NCBI GenBank assembly: GCA_900618795.1
Contig: UYJD01000005.1
Location: forward strand, 1,684,092 to 1,748,091
From: Cyanodermella asteris
Taxonomy: Eukaryota > Ascomycota > Lecanoromycetes > Ostropales > Stictidaceae
DNA length: 64,000 bases
Direction of reading: 5' to 3'
The notes under the pieces were generated by a model that did not search any database, had not been told where the DNA came from, and saw only the letters and a program-made list of their open reading frames with translations. Every line of letters starts with the position of its first letter. The stretch's first letter is position 1. The position numbers were made by a program, and so were the translations under genes. This document shows, in pieces, positions 54,525 to 64,000 of the stretch.

Positions 54525-55478
54525 ATGTCAAGCCACTCATTCGCAGATGCCTCTATCGCCAGGCTGAAAACGCGTAGCCAGGTCAAACCTATCCGAGTCT
54601 ATTCTTCTCTGGCACGCGTCAGGATCGCAGCACCTCAATGGCAAACTTCTTCTCGTAACGCCTTCACCCACGACTCCCTCTCAAGCTTCCCCTCTCACGC
54701 AGGAAAGACGTTACGAATCTCGACTTTCTCGATACCACGCGTCAGGCTCACAGCGCCACAATGGCAGACTCAACGTAGACGCGCCTCAACCACCCCAACT
54801 CACGACTCCCTGCCATCGTTTCTCTCTCACGCCGCGAAGACATCCCTCTCTCCTACGAGCACAGTCTATATCGGCACTCTATACGAATATCATTGTTTGT
54901 CGGCTCTGCGCCGTCTGGGCTTCAGCTTGACACGTGTTGGCGGTCGTGGTGATAAAGGCATAGATTTGACCGGAACCTGGACGCTCCCCTCGCATCAATC
55001 CGGGTCCGATACCCGTTCCAGCTCCAAGCCCGAGTCCGAGTCCGAGTACAAGTCCATCTCTGATGAGAATGACGCCGAGGGTGACGTTGCGAGTGATGAA
55101 GCCCCACCGTTGAACGCCATCGTCCAGTGTAAAGCGCTGAAACTCAAGACCGGACCGGCCCTGGTGAGGGAGCTGGAGGGCGCGTTGGCGAGAACGAGGC
55201 CGCGGACAGTGGCAGTGCTGTGTGCAGATATGGCGGCAACGAGGGGCGTTAGGGACGCGTTGAGGAATTCTACGGCGCCGTTGATCTGGTGTCAGGTTGA
55301 GAGGGCGGATGGAGAGGATGTGAGCCAGGTCAGGGTCAGGCAGATGCTTTGGAATGAAGCTGTTGAAAGAATAGGTGCGAGAGGACTTGATGTTACGGTC
55401 AAACGGTCAGGAGATGAAGATGATGGTGAGATTGCGTTGATGCGGAAGGGCGAGCTATGGGAACCAGATACAGATTGA
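54525..55478 (+). CDS. RRG7: Rrg7-type mitochondrial protein with PD-(D/E)xK nuclease-like fold
   Basis: Intronless, 317 residues from the ATG at 54525; the open frame begins earlier at a TTG but has no other ATG. The first 120 residues are Arg/Ser/Thr-rich and contain a direct duplication: RVRIAAPQWQTSSRNAFTHD then, about 45 residues on, RVRLTAPQWQTQRRRASTTP. Each is followed by THDSLxSFxSHAxKT. The conserved domain (DUF2034) starts at VYIGTLYEYHCLSALRRLGF and has VGGRGDKGIDLTGTW and IVQCKALKLKTGPALVREL, together the E...D...QxK pattern of restriction-endonuclease-like folds. An acidic Ser-rich insert (SESEYKSISDENDAEGDVAS) sits between D and QxK. Yeast Rrg7 is needed for respiratory growth and mtDNA maintenance. 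Nuclease activity is inferred. Confidence 0.88.
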   Translation: MSSHSFADASIARLKTRSQVKPIRVYSSLARVRIAAPQWQTSSRNAFTHDSLSSFPSHAGKTLRISTFSIPRVRLTAPQWQTQRRRASTTPTHDSLPSFLSHAAKTSLSPTSTVYIGTLYEYHCLSALRRLGFSLTRVGGRGDKGIDLTGTWTLPSHQSGSDTRSSSKPESESEYKSISDENDAEGDVASDEAPPLNAIVQCKALKLKTGPALVRELEGALARTRPRTVAVLCADMAATRGVRDALRNSTAPLIWCQVERADGEDVSQVRVRQMLWNEAVERIGARGLDVTVKRSGDEDDGEIALMRKGELWEPDTD

Positions 55479-55494
55479 CGACTAGAGTGATCGA

Positions 55495-55999
55495 GATGGG
55501 CATGGCATCTTCAGCGCCGGATGTCATCGTCTACGCTACCCTCCGTTAGTACGGGATCTCATATGCCTCTGCGATCGTCAGACAAATCGTCAGCCCGGGA
55601 CATTCGATCTCAAGCGATAGGAAATCAGCATAGCATACACACGCCGATTGTGATTTGAGCGATATCTATCTACCCTCATCAGCACAGCATCGGTCTACCT
55701 CCGCAATTGCCAAACAGCTCGTCAACCCAGGATTTTCAATCTCAAGTAGTGAGAAAGTGGCATGACATCTTCAGGCGCCTTGTCAATTGGTCAAGGTCCA
55801 TCTCCATCGTTACAGCATCCATCTGCCTCCTCCGCGATTGCCAAACAGCTCCTCAACCAAGGAATTTCAATATCAAGCAATGAGAGTTGGCATAGCATAT
55901 CCAGACACCGTGTCATTTGGCCATGGTCCATTCCAATCAGTACAGCATCTGATCGACCTCCTCCGCAATCGCCAAACAGCTCGTCAAGCCAGGACTTTC
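55495..55999. repeat. 131-bp degenerate tandem array derived from the 3' end of the adjacent flavoprotein gene
   Basis: Four related segments, anchored at equivalent bases 55965, 55834, 55703 and 55571 (spacings 131, 131 and 132 bp). The right-most copy is the coding end of the L-2-hydroxyglutarate dehydrogenase-like gene (minus strand, stop at 55937). The others are noncoding. Shared words include GCCAAACAGCTCGTCAA, TTTCAAT(A/C)(T/C)CAAG and GGCAT(A/G)(A/G)CAT. Copy 2 still reads SCLAIAEEAD where the gene has SCLAIAEEVD. The copy furthest from the gene is the most diverged. Confidence 0.85.
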
Positions 56000-57261
56000 A
56001 ATCCCAAGCAAGTTGATAAACCCATCATAGCCGTCCTCGTGCTTGATGTAGAAATCCTGAAAGTTACTGCCGCTCGCAACAGCGCTCTTCCTGCCTAGCT
56101 TCGGCCTGATACCGCAGTAGTCAACCTGGATCTTGCTCGGGTCGAGCGAAGGCAAATATGCCTGAATATCCTTGATCGCCTCCTCCAAGCCTGCCGAATT
56201 CGGGGTGTAATCGTTCGGACTGTCCACCCACTCCACATCAGGGCCGAAGCGTAACTTGGGCGGGTCTGAGAGGTCCAGCGTTAGATGTGTGCCCAAGCCT
56301 CCGTGTCCGGGAACTGGGGCGGGATATATGAGGCGATTGATCTTTGTTTCTGGTGAAGAATATGAATAATATGTGCCTTTTGCGTAGAATGGCAGTACAC
56401 GTCGGTCGTCTGGCAAAACCATGTTGTTGAACTTGGGTGCGAACAGTCCGGCAGAGTTGATGAGCGCCTCGGTTGTGATTGGGGCGTTTGGCTTCCCTCT
56501 GTAATCGGTCGTGTGTAGCACAAACCCGCCGTCCACTTTCTCGACGTCGACAAGGTCTGTTCGCAGCGCCAGGTCTCCGCCGTTGTCTTTGAACGAACTC
56601 TCGAGGTACGCCATCAGGCCATGGCTGTCGACGATGCCCGTTGTTGGGCTTTCCAGCACTCCCGCCTCGGCTTTGATTTCTGGTTCTAGCTCTCGTAATT
56701 CGCGACCCGGGACAAAGCGGATGGGGATTTCCATGTGTCGGGCGAAGGTGAAGACCTTGACAAGTTCCTCCCACTGCGTTTCGTCCTGCGCGACAATCCA
56801 TTTGCCGCATTTCCGATGGTTGATGTTGTGTTTGGTGCAGACTTCGTACATGAGTTGTTTTCCGCGGAGGCAGAGTTTGGTTTTGAGGGAGTCGGTTCCA
56901 TAGTAGAGGCCGCCGTGGATGACTTCGCTGTTGCGGGAGGATGTTTCGGAGCCCACGGAGCCGTGTCGTTCGATGAGGAGGGTAGAGGTCTTTGGGTGGG
57001 AGGATAGTTTTTGGCTGATGGCGAGGCCTACTGCTCCCGCTCCGATGATCTAGGGCTTGTGAGTCAGCTGGACTTGAGGATGGTGTTTTGACATTGATGG
57101 ATACGAAGTCGATGAATGTTCGTGATGGGGACGTTACGGAGAAGTTGATTGTCACTCACCGTGTGCGTGTAGTCCGCTCGATGCGAGGTGGAGCTGGAGA
57201 ACAGCCGTTTCGAAACTCTACCAACCAAGCGCTGACTTGGGCTTGCGACTGTGCTCGCCAT
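55937..57261 (-). CDS. FAD-dependent oxidoreductase, L-2-hydroxyglutarate dehydrogenase-like
   Basis: Two exons, 57261-57160 and 57049-55937, with a 110-nt phase-0 intron (GTGAGT...CCTAG), give 404 residues. Exon 1 encodes an Arg/Ser-rich mitochondrial presequence (RLVGRVSKRLFSSSTSHRAD). Exon 2 starts with the FAD-binding IIGAGAVGLAISQKL. GSETSSRNSEVIHGGLYYG and GKWIVAQDETQWEEL are hallmarks of the L2HGDH/DAO-type family, as are LINSAGLFAPKFNN, GIRPKLGRKSA and the C-terminal LLGIESPGLTSCLAIAEEV. The enzyme oxidises L-2-hydroxyglutarate to 2-oxoglutarate in mitochondria, removing a toxic by-product. Close relatives act on other 2-hydroxy acids. The last codons form copy 1 of a downstream tandem array, and the gene is convergent with RRG7. 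Confidence 0.88.
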
Positions 57262-58014
57262 GATTATATTTCGTCTCGACGGTTTGATGTTCTCAGTGGT
57301 TTCTAGCTCAACGCCTTATGACGAATGATGGAATGTGTACATGACTGATCAGACTTTTCGTACAGCTACGCTAAATGAGAAAAAAGATGAATACAAAGAC
57401 AAAATATTCGGAGCACGTCTTGCAGGATCTGAAGTGGAGGTCTATGTGCTTATCTGATAGGCGGACCTTGATCAGACATGATGTAAATTGGTACCGACAC
57501 GCGCTAGGCCTAATTGGGTCTGCTGAAGTCGTTCGCACCTATTTTCTCACTCTTGCCTGATACTTCTCTGACTGCTTCGATTTACGTAAGTCGGTGACAG
57601 TGAAGTTGTCTTTGTTATGAGCGCTCTCGGTACGTTGGCTGTGTTGACAGAGCTGCTTGAGAGGGTAGAACATGAATTTTTGCCGTCAAAATTTGTCACT
57701 TTACCATGAGTGAACAATTTGCTGATACAAGTCTACGATCTCAACGATTCGGTGTCATGATGGATGACTGTGCGGTGCTCGTTGGGGATCGCATGCCGTG
57801 AATCAGGAGCATGTCCTGTCCTCTTTGCTTCTTTGTCAGACTCGTTTGCAGTGGTGTGAATTTATCCTTCACTCAAATCACCTACCAGACATGCAAAATA
57901 TCTGCTATAGTTGTTTCGTTGCTGGCCAGTTCCGTGCTTCCTCGGATTTATCTTCAATCAGACCACGTTCCCTGTGATTCTACGGAGCCTTACCTATCAA
58001 CTCACCCCGCAATC
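57262..58014. other. Divergent intergenic region
   Basis: Between the flavoprotein gene (minus) and the lipocalin-like gene (plus). It is A/T-richer around 57330-57730 than its flanks. No gene is supported. Confidence 0.5.
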
Positions 58015-58506
58015 ATGCTTTCAACAGCTACCATCTCCCTCTTCGCAGGCCCCTGGTCTCTTGTCAACATCACACGAACCCAGAACGGCACTCCAATCGC
58101 AAATGCCAACTTTGGCTCTCACCCCAAGGGAACCATCTTTTACACCGACACCGGTTTCGTGAGCGTGCTGCTGCAATCAATAGACCCGGCTGACCGACCC
58201 CCATTGCAATCCTACGACCTCAACGCGACTGATGCCGAATGGGCGGCCATCGGCAGACACACGTTGGCTTATTCGGGTCCATTCACAATCAACGAGACGT
58301 TCCCAGGCTCTGGTGTCACGCACGGCGAGGTGCTTCATGGACCGCTTGTGAGCTCGACACTACCGACCTTTGAGGGAAGCGTGCAGAAGAGGAACTTTAC
58401 CTTCTCGGCCGATAAGATGTACCTGAACCTGGCTGGCGATCTTGGACAGGGAGTGGTGGATGATCTGTGGTGGACCAGGCTGGAAAGAGACGTCAAATTC
58501 AGCTGA
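58015..58506 (+). CDS. Lipocalin-like domain protein
   Basis: Intronless, 163 residues from the ATG at 58015 (MLSTATISLFAGPWSLVNIT). The GPWSLV...T start, FGSHPKGTIFYTDTGFVSVLL and the alternating beta-strand pattern fit the small fungal lipocalin-like (Lipocalin_5 type) proteins. Later parts are TLAYSGPFTINETFPGSGVT and DDLWWTRLERDVKFS. An in-frame ATG at 57811 would add 68 residues with a hydrophobic stretch; it is not chosen because the domain begins at the second ATG. Members are often encoded beside biosynthetic or tailoring genes, but the ligand is unknown and nothing here identifies it. Confidence 0.8.
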   Translation: MLSTATISLFAGPWSLVNITRTQNGTPIANANFGSHPKGTIFYTDTGFVSVLLQSIDPADRPPLQSYDLNATDAEWAAIGRHTLAYSGPFTINETFPGSGVTHGEVLHGPLVSSTLPTFEGSVQKRNFTFSADKMYLNLAGDLGQGVVDDLWWTRLERDVKFS

Positions 58507-59073
58507 AACGGCCAGGATGTGCGATTCAGCTTCAATAACGTGAGTCTGAAAGCATTCCTGAGATTGTGCTTGACAGCCGGGCTGTTCCTTTTGGCATGAA
58601 ACCGGCGATGGAGTGCAGATCCGGAGCGTTGCAACTGGAATTTGCAGCAGGATCATGGTGGTCATGCTCTGAAGTCTTGACAGACAATTGATCGATGGTT
58701 TATCGTAGTAGATACGTCAATCCATCACTTCTACTTAAAAGGTGACCGACTTGGGTGGTTTCAGATGCGGCTTCATGCGTAGCTTCAGGCGTAGCTTCAC
58801 CATTGCCCACTCGTGTACCGTAGAACTACTTGCGGAAGTGTTTTTGGAGCGGTTGCAGGAGGCAATGACTCCCATTCTGTCAACCCACCTCAAATATGAC
58901 GTCGCTCGGAGCTCGGTCCCGCTCAAGCTCACTGAACGACTGAATCAATACTCAATTTCAGGCCGTTACTTGCAGTTGTGAATGGGTATCGGGATCGAGT
59001 GACTGGCTGGAGGTGCATGTTGGCCGGCTGTATGAATTCACAGTGCTCTGAGTAACGCCCCCTCGCACCCATT
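58507..59073. other. Intergenic region
   Basis: No supported gene; a plus-strand open frame at 58742-58981 has no coding features. GATGCGGCTTCATGCGTAGCTT-like short repeats occur near 58765-58795. Confidence 0.45.
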
Positions 59074-60192
59074 ATGGTTCATACGCCTGCCCGCATGGGC
59101 GACGGCACCGTCCAGGATGAGCCATTCCCGTGGAGTATCGGCATATTCGATGCACATTGTCATCCCTCCGATACGCTCGAAGGCTTGAAGCAGATACCGA
59201 AGATGAGGGCAAGAGTTCTGACCATCATGGCTACCCGGGAACAGGACCAGGAGCTTGTATCCAACGCCGTCTCGGAATATGGATTCGAAGTCGACAAGAT
59301 GGAGCACGATCAGTGCCGGATACTGCCCTCGTTTGGCTGGCATCCGTGGTTCTCACACCAGATGTACGATGATACCGACGGTGGAGAGATTCCTGGCAAG
59401 CTCGAGCACTACCGGAGCGTTTTACAGCCGGCGCCGGACGAAAAGTTCATACATGAGCTGGTTGAACCTCAGTCTCTTGCAAAGTATATAGCACAGACGA
59501 GAAGCTACCTTGAGAAACACCCTCATGCGCTGATAGGAGAGATTGGCCTGGATCGAGCGATGCGGATACACGAGAACACGACCGAGGGACGTGCGGTTGA
59601 GCCGGAGCCTGGATTGACACCTGGCGGAAGAGAGAATCGACGACTGTCCCCGTACAAGATTGACATCAATCACCAAGCAAAGGTGCTTCTTGCTCAGCTT
59701 CGTTTGGCGGGGGAGATGCAACGTGCTGTGTCTGTGCATGGTGTTGCGGCGCACGGGTTTTTGTTTCAGACGCTGGAAACTACGTGGAAGGGACACGAGA
59801 GGGTCAGCAAGAAGGAACAGAAGAGGATGCATCCGGATGATTTGAAAGGCCCGTATCCGCCGAGGATATGTCTGCACTCGTATTCGGGGCCGCCAGAGAC
59901 GATCAAGCAGTATTTGAACCGTTCTGTGCCGGTGGAGATTTTCTTTTCGTTTTCTCAGGTTGTGAACTTTGCGCATGGGTCGAATAAGGCAGTTGAGGCG
60001 ATCAAGGTTGTTCCTGATGACCGGATACTGATTGAGAGTGATTTGCACAGGGCGGGTGAGCGGATGGATGGCTTGCTTGAGGACATTGCACGGACTGTTT
60101 GTGAGGTGAAAGGCTGGGGATTGGAGTATGGTGTGGAGAGGTTGGGGAAGAATTGGGAGTACTTTGCATTGGGTATTGAATCGGTTGATTGA
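59074..60192 (+). CDS. TatD-family metal-dependent hydrolase (Scn1/Cut9-interacting type)
   Basis: Intronless, 372 residues from the ATG at 59074. TatD metal ligands are all visible: His28 and His30 in FDAHCHPSDTL, Glu in ALIGEIGLDRA, His in AVSVHGVAAHGF, His in RICLHSYSGPP and Asp in ILIESDLHRAG. FGWHPWFSHQMYDD is typical of the fungal Scn1 subgroup, which also has the insert after GEIGLDRA seen here (about residues 172-195). TatD proteins are DNases in several organisms. Scn1 was found in fission yeast through Cut9 (an APC/C subunit), so the biological role of this subgroup is unsettled. Confidence 0.88.
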   Translation: MVHTPARMGDGTVQDEPFPWSIGIFDAHCHPSDTLEGLKQIPKMRARVLTIMATREQDQELVSNAVSEYGFEVDKMEHDQCRILPSFGWHPWFSHQMYDDTDGGEIPGKLEHYRSVLQPAPDEKFIHELVEPQSLAKYIAQTRSYLEKHPHALIGEIGLDRAMRIHENTTEGRAVEPEPGLTPGGRENRRLSPYKIDINHQAKVLLAQLRLAGEMQRAVSVHGVAAHGFLFQTLETTWKGHERVSKKEQKRMHPDDLKGPYPPRICLHSYSGPPETIKQYLNRSVPVEIFFSFSQVVNFAHGSNKAVEAIKVVPDDRILIESDLHRAGERMDGLLEDIARTVCEVKGWGLEYGVERLGKNWEYFALGIESVD

Positions 60193-62838
60193 ATCAATTC
60201 TCTTGCTCAGTGGTCGGTCCAACCGCACGGTCTATTTGTTGTGCTACACTGTGGCCAATTTGCATCCCTGAAGCAGACCGCCGATGCTGGTACTCACGCT
60301 TGAGTCGGAGGCTAGCGGCTGGCCTCTCGCCGTTGCATCTAACTTCTATCTGCATATGATGGAGGATCGACTTGCCAGTGTTTCTGGGAACGGCACAACT
60401 GGATTGAAGTCGTTGCGCACCGGCATTCCACCTCCTGAGTATGCTACTTCAGTGTGCCCTCTACACGTACGTGAGTAGGTAGCGGTAGAACTGTGCCTTG
60501 AGCTGCTTTCGCTAATCTGCTAGGTACGTTGACCAGTAACGATGGATCTCGGTAGGTAGGTGGACGATCAAGCACCGACCGACCTGGTTACGAAGGTACA
60601 CAATCAAGTGTCTGTCAACGCTTCAACCCGCCTTGAGCATGCATTAATCTGTAGCGATGCACTCAATCTCAACTGATCCTGAAACGTTCTCGCCAGGTCT
60701 CGTTGACTTCACTGACATTGAAACATCCGGAGGAACAGCTGTAAGTCGCATGAATGCCCTCCGTCGCGAGCCGCAATGAAGATGCGTTACCAGTCTCGAC
60801 AGCCAGTGAATGACATTTCAACGTCGCTCTACCTGGTTGCACAGAGGTAACCTTAAGTTTAGTGCAATCACGTCGTCGCAAGAAGGATTTCTCGAGCAGA
60901 AACAATGCTGGAACGGCTGGTGGCGTGCCCAACGTACCGCATGCTGGCTGCTGGACAGCATCGAAACCGACGGTCGAGTCGAACGATGTTTCATTGACGC
61001 CGCAAGCAGGACAAGCTTGCAAGCTGCAGAGATGGTCCTTGTTCCTGAAGGGCAGTCACTCTGTTCCGCTCGTGACGCATCCGACAGCGAGCCCGAATGG
61101 CTGCTGTAGCATGGAATCACCACACCACACACGACTTGCCGAGGGTCCGAGGACAGATCGAACAGGAGTATGGGGATGAGCTCGTCGGCGATGATCAAGG
61201 TGGAGAAGCTCTTGGCGACTTTACTAATGTGCCTCGATTGCGCGGCCATTCTTCGACCACACGCGTTTCGCATTTGCGATGCTGACGAGGTCGCTCTGGC
61301 TGACTGTCTAGGTGAGTTGCACAGCTTGATTATGAAAGATGAGCAGCCTTGAATGATCCTTGAGTGAGCCTTGAGCTTGAGGCACAGGTCTGAGCCCAGG
61401 TTGCTGTCAGATCCCACACCATCGCTGTTCAGGGTGACATGCGCACTGACATTCGTCTGATCGCCTCGGATAGAAGAGATCGGCATCTGATTGTCTATTT
61501 GCGGATTTCCGGCACCCGGTCTGGATTGAGGCCATTTTGTTCAGTCTGTGTTACGCACTTGCTCGTTATTGACGACATGATTGCAGGATTGTAATAATGG
61601 CTTCATGTTACTGATTACACTGATGTGCCAGGACACGTCTTGGTACTCTTTATGCGATTATTCAAAGACTCCTTCGCCCAGACATTCGTTGGTGTGCTGA
61701 TTACACCCACGACAAAAGACTTGGCCCGCTTTTATGCGATTATTCACGGTTTGGTCGCCTAAAGTCTCCTTGGCTCAGACGTTGGCTGGTTGTGCGGAGT
61801 AAGCTGACGCGATCGCGACATGGAACAGCACAAGTATGCGAGCGACTGGATGAAAGAGCCGCAACATGGCGGCTCAGTGAGGCAAAGCACAGTTCGCTCC
61901 GGAAGGAATGCTGTCGTCGACACTAGGTGAGGCAGTGTACATTCGGCAAGGCTTCGTCTGCAAGTCTGCGCGATGCTTGTCGTCCTGCAGTTAAAGTCGA
62001 CTGCTTGCTTGAAGCCTTGAAATGCAGGATCTGGCTTCTGCGGCCATGTGGTCTGCCAGGATAGACGCCAGAGCGATACTGAAGTCGGTATAGTGTCAGG
62101 GGTTTCGTTGCAACGCTCTGCAACTCGACCAGTCGCTGCGACCCAAGCCTGACTGCGCCCTGGAACGCTACCGGCCCGGCGCGACAACCATAGGTTGAGC
62201 CGGTTAGGTGCTCCTCGCTCCTTCGTTCCCGTTGCGCTGCTAATTCGTTATTGGGAGCTGCTGCTCGATCTGGTAGCTGGCGAGATTACATGTCTCGCAT
62301 GGTTGTGGGTGTCGCGGTCCACCAAGCCATTTGATGGCGAAGAATTATAAGCTTCGGCACGGAAACATGTCATGCATTAATGCCCACGTCCTTGCTGTAT
62401 CTTCCATCGTGTATTCCACAGAGATCTGAGCTTTCGATTCCCTCTGCTACGCGCGTTGTTTCATAATCTCTGACCAGACATTGTCGCAATACTGCGTCTG
62501 CCCCTCGGCCGGTAGCCGGGAGCCTTGGAGTTTCGCCGCATCTTTGCATCTCTGCAACGCTACACTGCCTAACGATCCGAACGCCGGTCGACGTCTGCCA
62601 TTGCTTGCGTAGCGTTTGCAATCTGGCCTGGCCAGGGCAATTCGTTCGGCCAATGTCTCCGCATTGTGCTGATGCCTGAGGACCTTCGAATCGTACTAGG
62701 CTGCGCCGTTGTCGTTCAATCAAGACTACTGGCCTGTCGTCCAGCGTTCTCCACACGATATGCTGTACTTGCTTTCACTAATCGCCATTCCAGTGGAGGT
62801 GGTCTCACGACTGATATGAATGAGACTCGACTTTCGAG
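60193..62838. other. Long intergenic region
   Basis: 2.6 kb without a supported gene. Short words recur (GGTAGGTAGGT near 60553; a degenerate direct repeat at 61651-61802). The ATG frame 61486-60818 on the minus strand (222 codons) is Ser/Arg-rich with no domain and is not called. Confidence 0.45.
61651..61802 (+). repeat. Degenerate direct repeat, two copies 82 bp apart
   Basis: TATGCGATTATTCA at 61651 recurs exactly at 61733. Each is followed by a related stretch (AAAGACTCCTTCGCCCAGAC at 61664; AAAGTCTCCTTGGCTCAGAC at about 61761), the second after a 14-15 bp insertion. Confidence 0.7.
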
Positions 62839-64000
62839 ATGGTAAACCCATCAGCCATGTTGGAGTCGACAGTGGCTGTGTCTGAAGAGGGAGAGTCTTC
62901 ATTTGGCGAGATTTTGGACTCTTCCCGGCCCTCGACTCAGGAGTCATTTTCAAGGAAGCATCAAAGGAAGGCATCCACCGGTGACCAAAGAAAGGTGTCT
63001 CACGATGGGGTTGGTCATCGGCCCTCCAGGGCTGGTTTGTCTGGCAAACTCGCACATGGCAGGCTCCGAGATTCGATGCTCAAGGACTCGGAAGGGGGAC
63101 GATCTTTTCGAGCGTCGTTTATGGAGGAAAGGCAAAGCTCGCTGCCAGCAACTCGGAAGCGTCGCATGGTTCAGAGGAGTCCAAGCTATGGAGAGGTAGA
63201 CCCGCCAGCCCAGAGACCCTCGCGAATGACCTCCGATCCTCCTCCTCTGGGGTCTGCGTACTCGCAGGCTGTGAAGTATGGGCCGATAATGGCTCCTGTC
63301 GGCTCCGTGGATGCTATTCTCCGCAAGAAGAGCCTGGAAGGTTCGACCCCGGAGCCGTTTGTGACAAAGATATTTGTGTTGACCACCACCGGGTATATGT
63401 TGCAGTATTCTGGGGAAGGAAGCTACCTCCGCATGCCGGAGAGGATCATGCAGTTGACGTCGAACTCGGCTGCAATGGCTTGTGATGCGATCCCAGGCAA
63501 GCACTGGGTTTTGCGTGTTACTGCAGCGTTTGATGAAGTGCATCGACCTCGTTTTCTGCCTAAATTGGGCCGCGACTCTACGAAAGACACACGGAATCTC
63601 ATGCTCATCATGGAGAGTGCGGATGAGATGGACTCTTGGCTGGTTGCACTGAGACGAGAGATTCAATCACTTGGTGGTGTCGACTACATGCCGGATGTCG
63701 AGAAGACATTGGAGGGCATATCATTGGAGGGCAGAACATCCGAGGGACATGTCGAGTGGAGCATGAGAGATGCTGATATCGTCGAGAAGCCTGCCTCATT
63801 AGATGTGAGACCCGCCTCCAACCGCGCAAAGTCTACACCGGAGAGTGGCCCATCCGTAGCCACAGGACCTGGAGTCACAACGCACAGAATTACGAATTCC
63901 ATGGCGAAACAGGGATTATTAGTGCGGATGGGCGAGTCAGAATCGGAAGATGAGGTGGAAGTAAGCCCATCACAGCACGGCCACACGGATGCAACATTGT
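62839..64000 (+). CDS. PH-domain protein, 3' end outside window
   Basis: From the ATG at 62839 the frame is open to the right edge (387 codons visible) with no stop. The N-terminal 160 residues are Ser/Arg-rich and disordered. A PH domain covers about residues 170-290: EPFVTKIFVLTTTGYMLQYS, LRMPERIMQLTSNSA, HWVLRVTAAFDE and the closing helix SADEMDSWLVALRREIQSL with its invariant Trp. A further acidic segment (GESESEDEVEVSPS) follows. The minus strand also has long open frames here, which are shadows. Probably a membrane-associated signalling or scaffold protein of filamentous ascomycetes; the exact family needs the missing end. Confidence 0.8.
   Translation, partial: MVNPSAMLESTVAVSEEGESSFGEILDSSRPSTQESFSRKHQRKASTGDQRKVSHDGVGHRPSRAGLSGKLAHGRLRDSMLKDSEGGRSFRASFMEERQSSLPATRKRRMVQRSPSYGEVDPPAQRPSRMTSDPPPLGSAYSQAVKYGPIMAPVGSVDAILRKKSLEGSTPEPFVTKIFVLTTTGYMLQYSGEGSYLRMPERIMQLTSNSAAMACDAIPGKHWVLRVTAAFDEVHRPRFLPKLGRDSTKDTRNLMLIMESADEMDSWLVALRREIQSLGGVDYMPDVEKTLEGISLEGRTSEGHVEWSMRDADIVEKPASLDVRPASNRAKSTPESGPSVATGPGVTTHRITNSMAKQGLLVRMGESESEDEVEVSPSQHGHTDATL

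Noticed and set aside
60818-61486. ATG-started 222-codon minus-strand frame in the long gap
   Set aside because: Ser/Arg/Cys-rich with no ordered segment or motif, and plus-strand frames of similar quality overlap it.
62950-63666. Minus-strand 239-codon open frame
   Set aside because: It lies opposite the PH-domain coding sequence, which has clear domain motifs; the minus frame has none.
1-64000. Retroelements, DNA transposons, CRISPR arrays, rRNA
   Set aside because: I found no transposase, integrase or reverse-transcriptase motifs, no long terminal repeats, no regularly spaced palindromic repeats and no rRNA-like sequence; C-to-T (RIP-like) decay was not obvious either.

Overview
The window is filamentous ascomycete (Pezizomycotina) genomic DNA, most likely a Dothideomycete; the class is inferred, not proved. 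Signs of this are genes with zero to two short introns (mostly 43-60 nt, GT...AG, with CTAAC/CTGAC-like branch sites), about 2 kb spacing, no operons, and families such as HET-C2-type lipid transfer protein, Spo71-type PH protein, Arb2-domain protein, chloroperoxidase and small secreted cysteine-rich proteins. Gene models were spliced by eye; each splice restores one open frame, but none has transcript support. I saw no rRNA, CRISPR, intact transposon or retroelement.

Layout, left to right. 1-9858: the 3' part of mitochondrial RSM22, a cysteine-rich unknown protein, a small unknown protein, a decayed NmrA-like gene and a RED-type splicing factor. 10442-14687: three co-directional minus-strand genes that match the fungal oxidative L-rhamnose pathway (lactonase, rhamnonate dehydratase, rhamnose 1-dehydrogenase). 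14688-16803 is a long gap with an uninterpretable coding-like remnant. 16804-25000: a secreted 10-cysteine protein, SCO1, a Yae1-type protein, pyruvate decarboxylase with a strong TATA promoter, and a disordered Ser/Pro-rich protein. 27106-29529 is a coiled-coil protein whose apparent start is GTG.

30471-36982: an epoxide hydrolase, a secreted chloroperoxidase/peroxygenase and a catalase-like heme protein, a possible oxyfunctionalisation neighbourhood. 37576-45014: a small secreted protein, a Spo71-like PH protein, a glycolipid-transfer protein and a QDR-type MFS transporter. 45534-54253: two unknown proteins, an Arb2-domain protein, mitochondrial uS14 (MRP2) divergent from CTF18. 54525-60192: RRG7 with a duplicated N-terminal segment, an L-2-hydroxyglutarate dehydrogenase-like flavoprotein whose 3' end has been amplified into a 131-bp tandem array, a lipocalin-like protein and a TatD-type hydrolase. 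62839 to the right edge: a PH-domain protein, cut by the window.

Most neighbours look functionally unrelated, as is usual in such genomes. The exceptions are the L-rhamnose cluster and, more speculatively, the peroxygenase/epoxide hydrolase/catalase-like group. The most unusual DNA-level observations are the 3'-end tandem array at 55495-55999, the RRG7 internal duplication, the GTG in a perfect start context at 27106, and an in-frame stop-free 51-nt intron in the lipid transfer gene.
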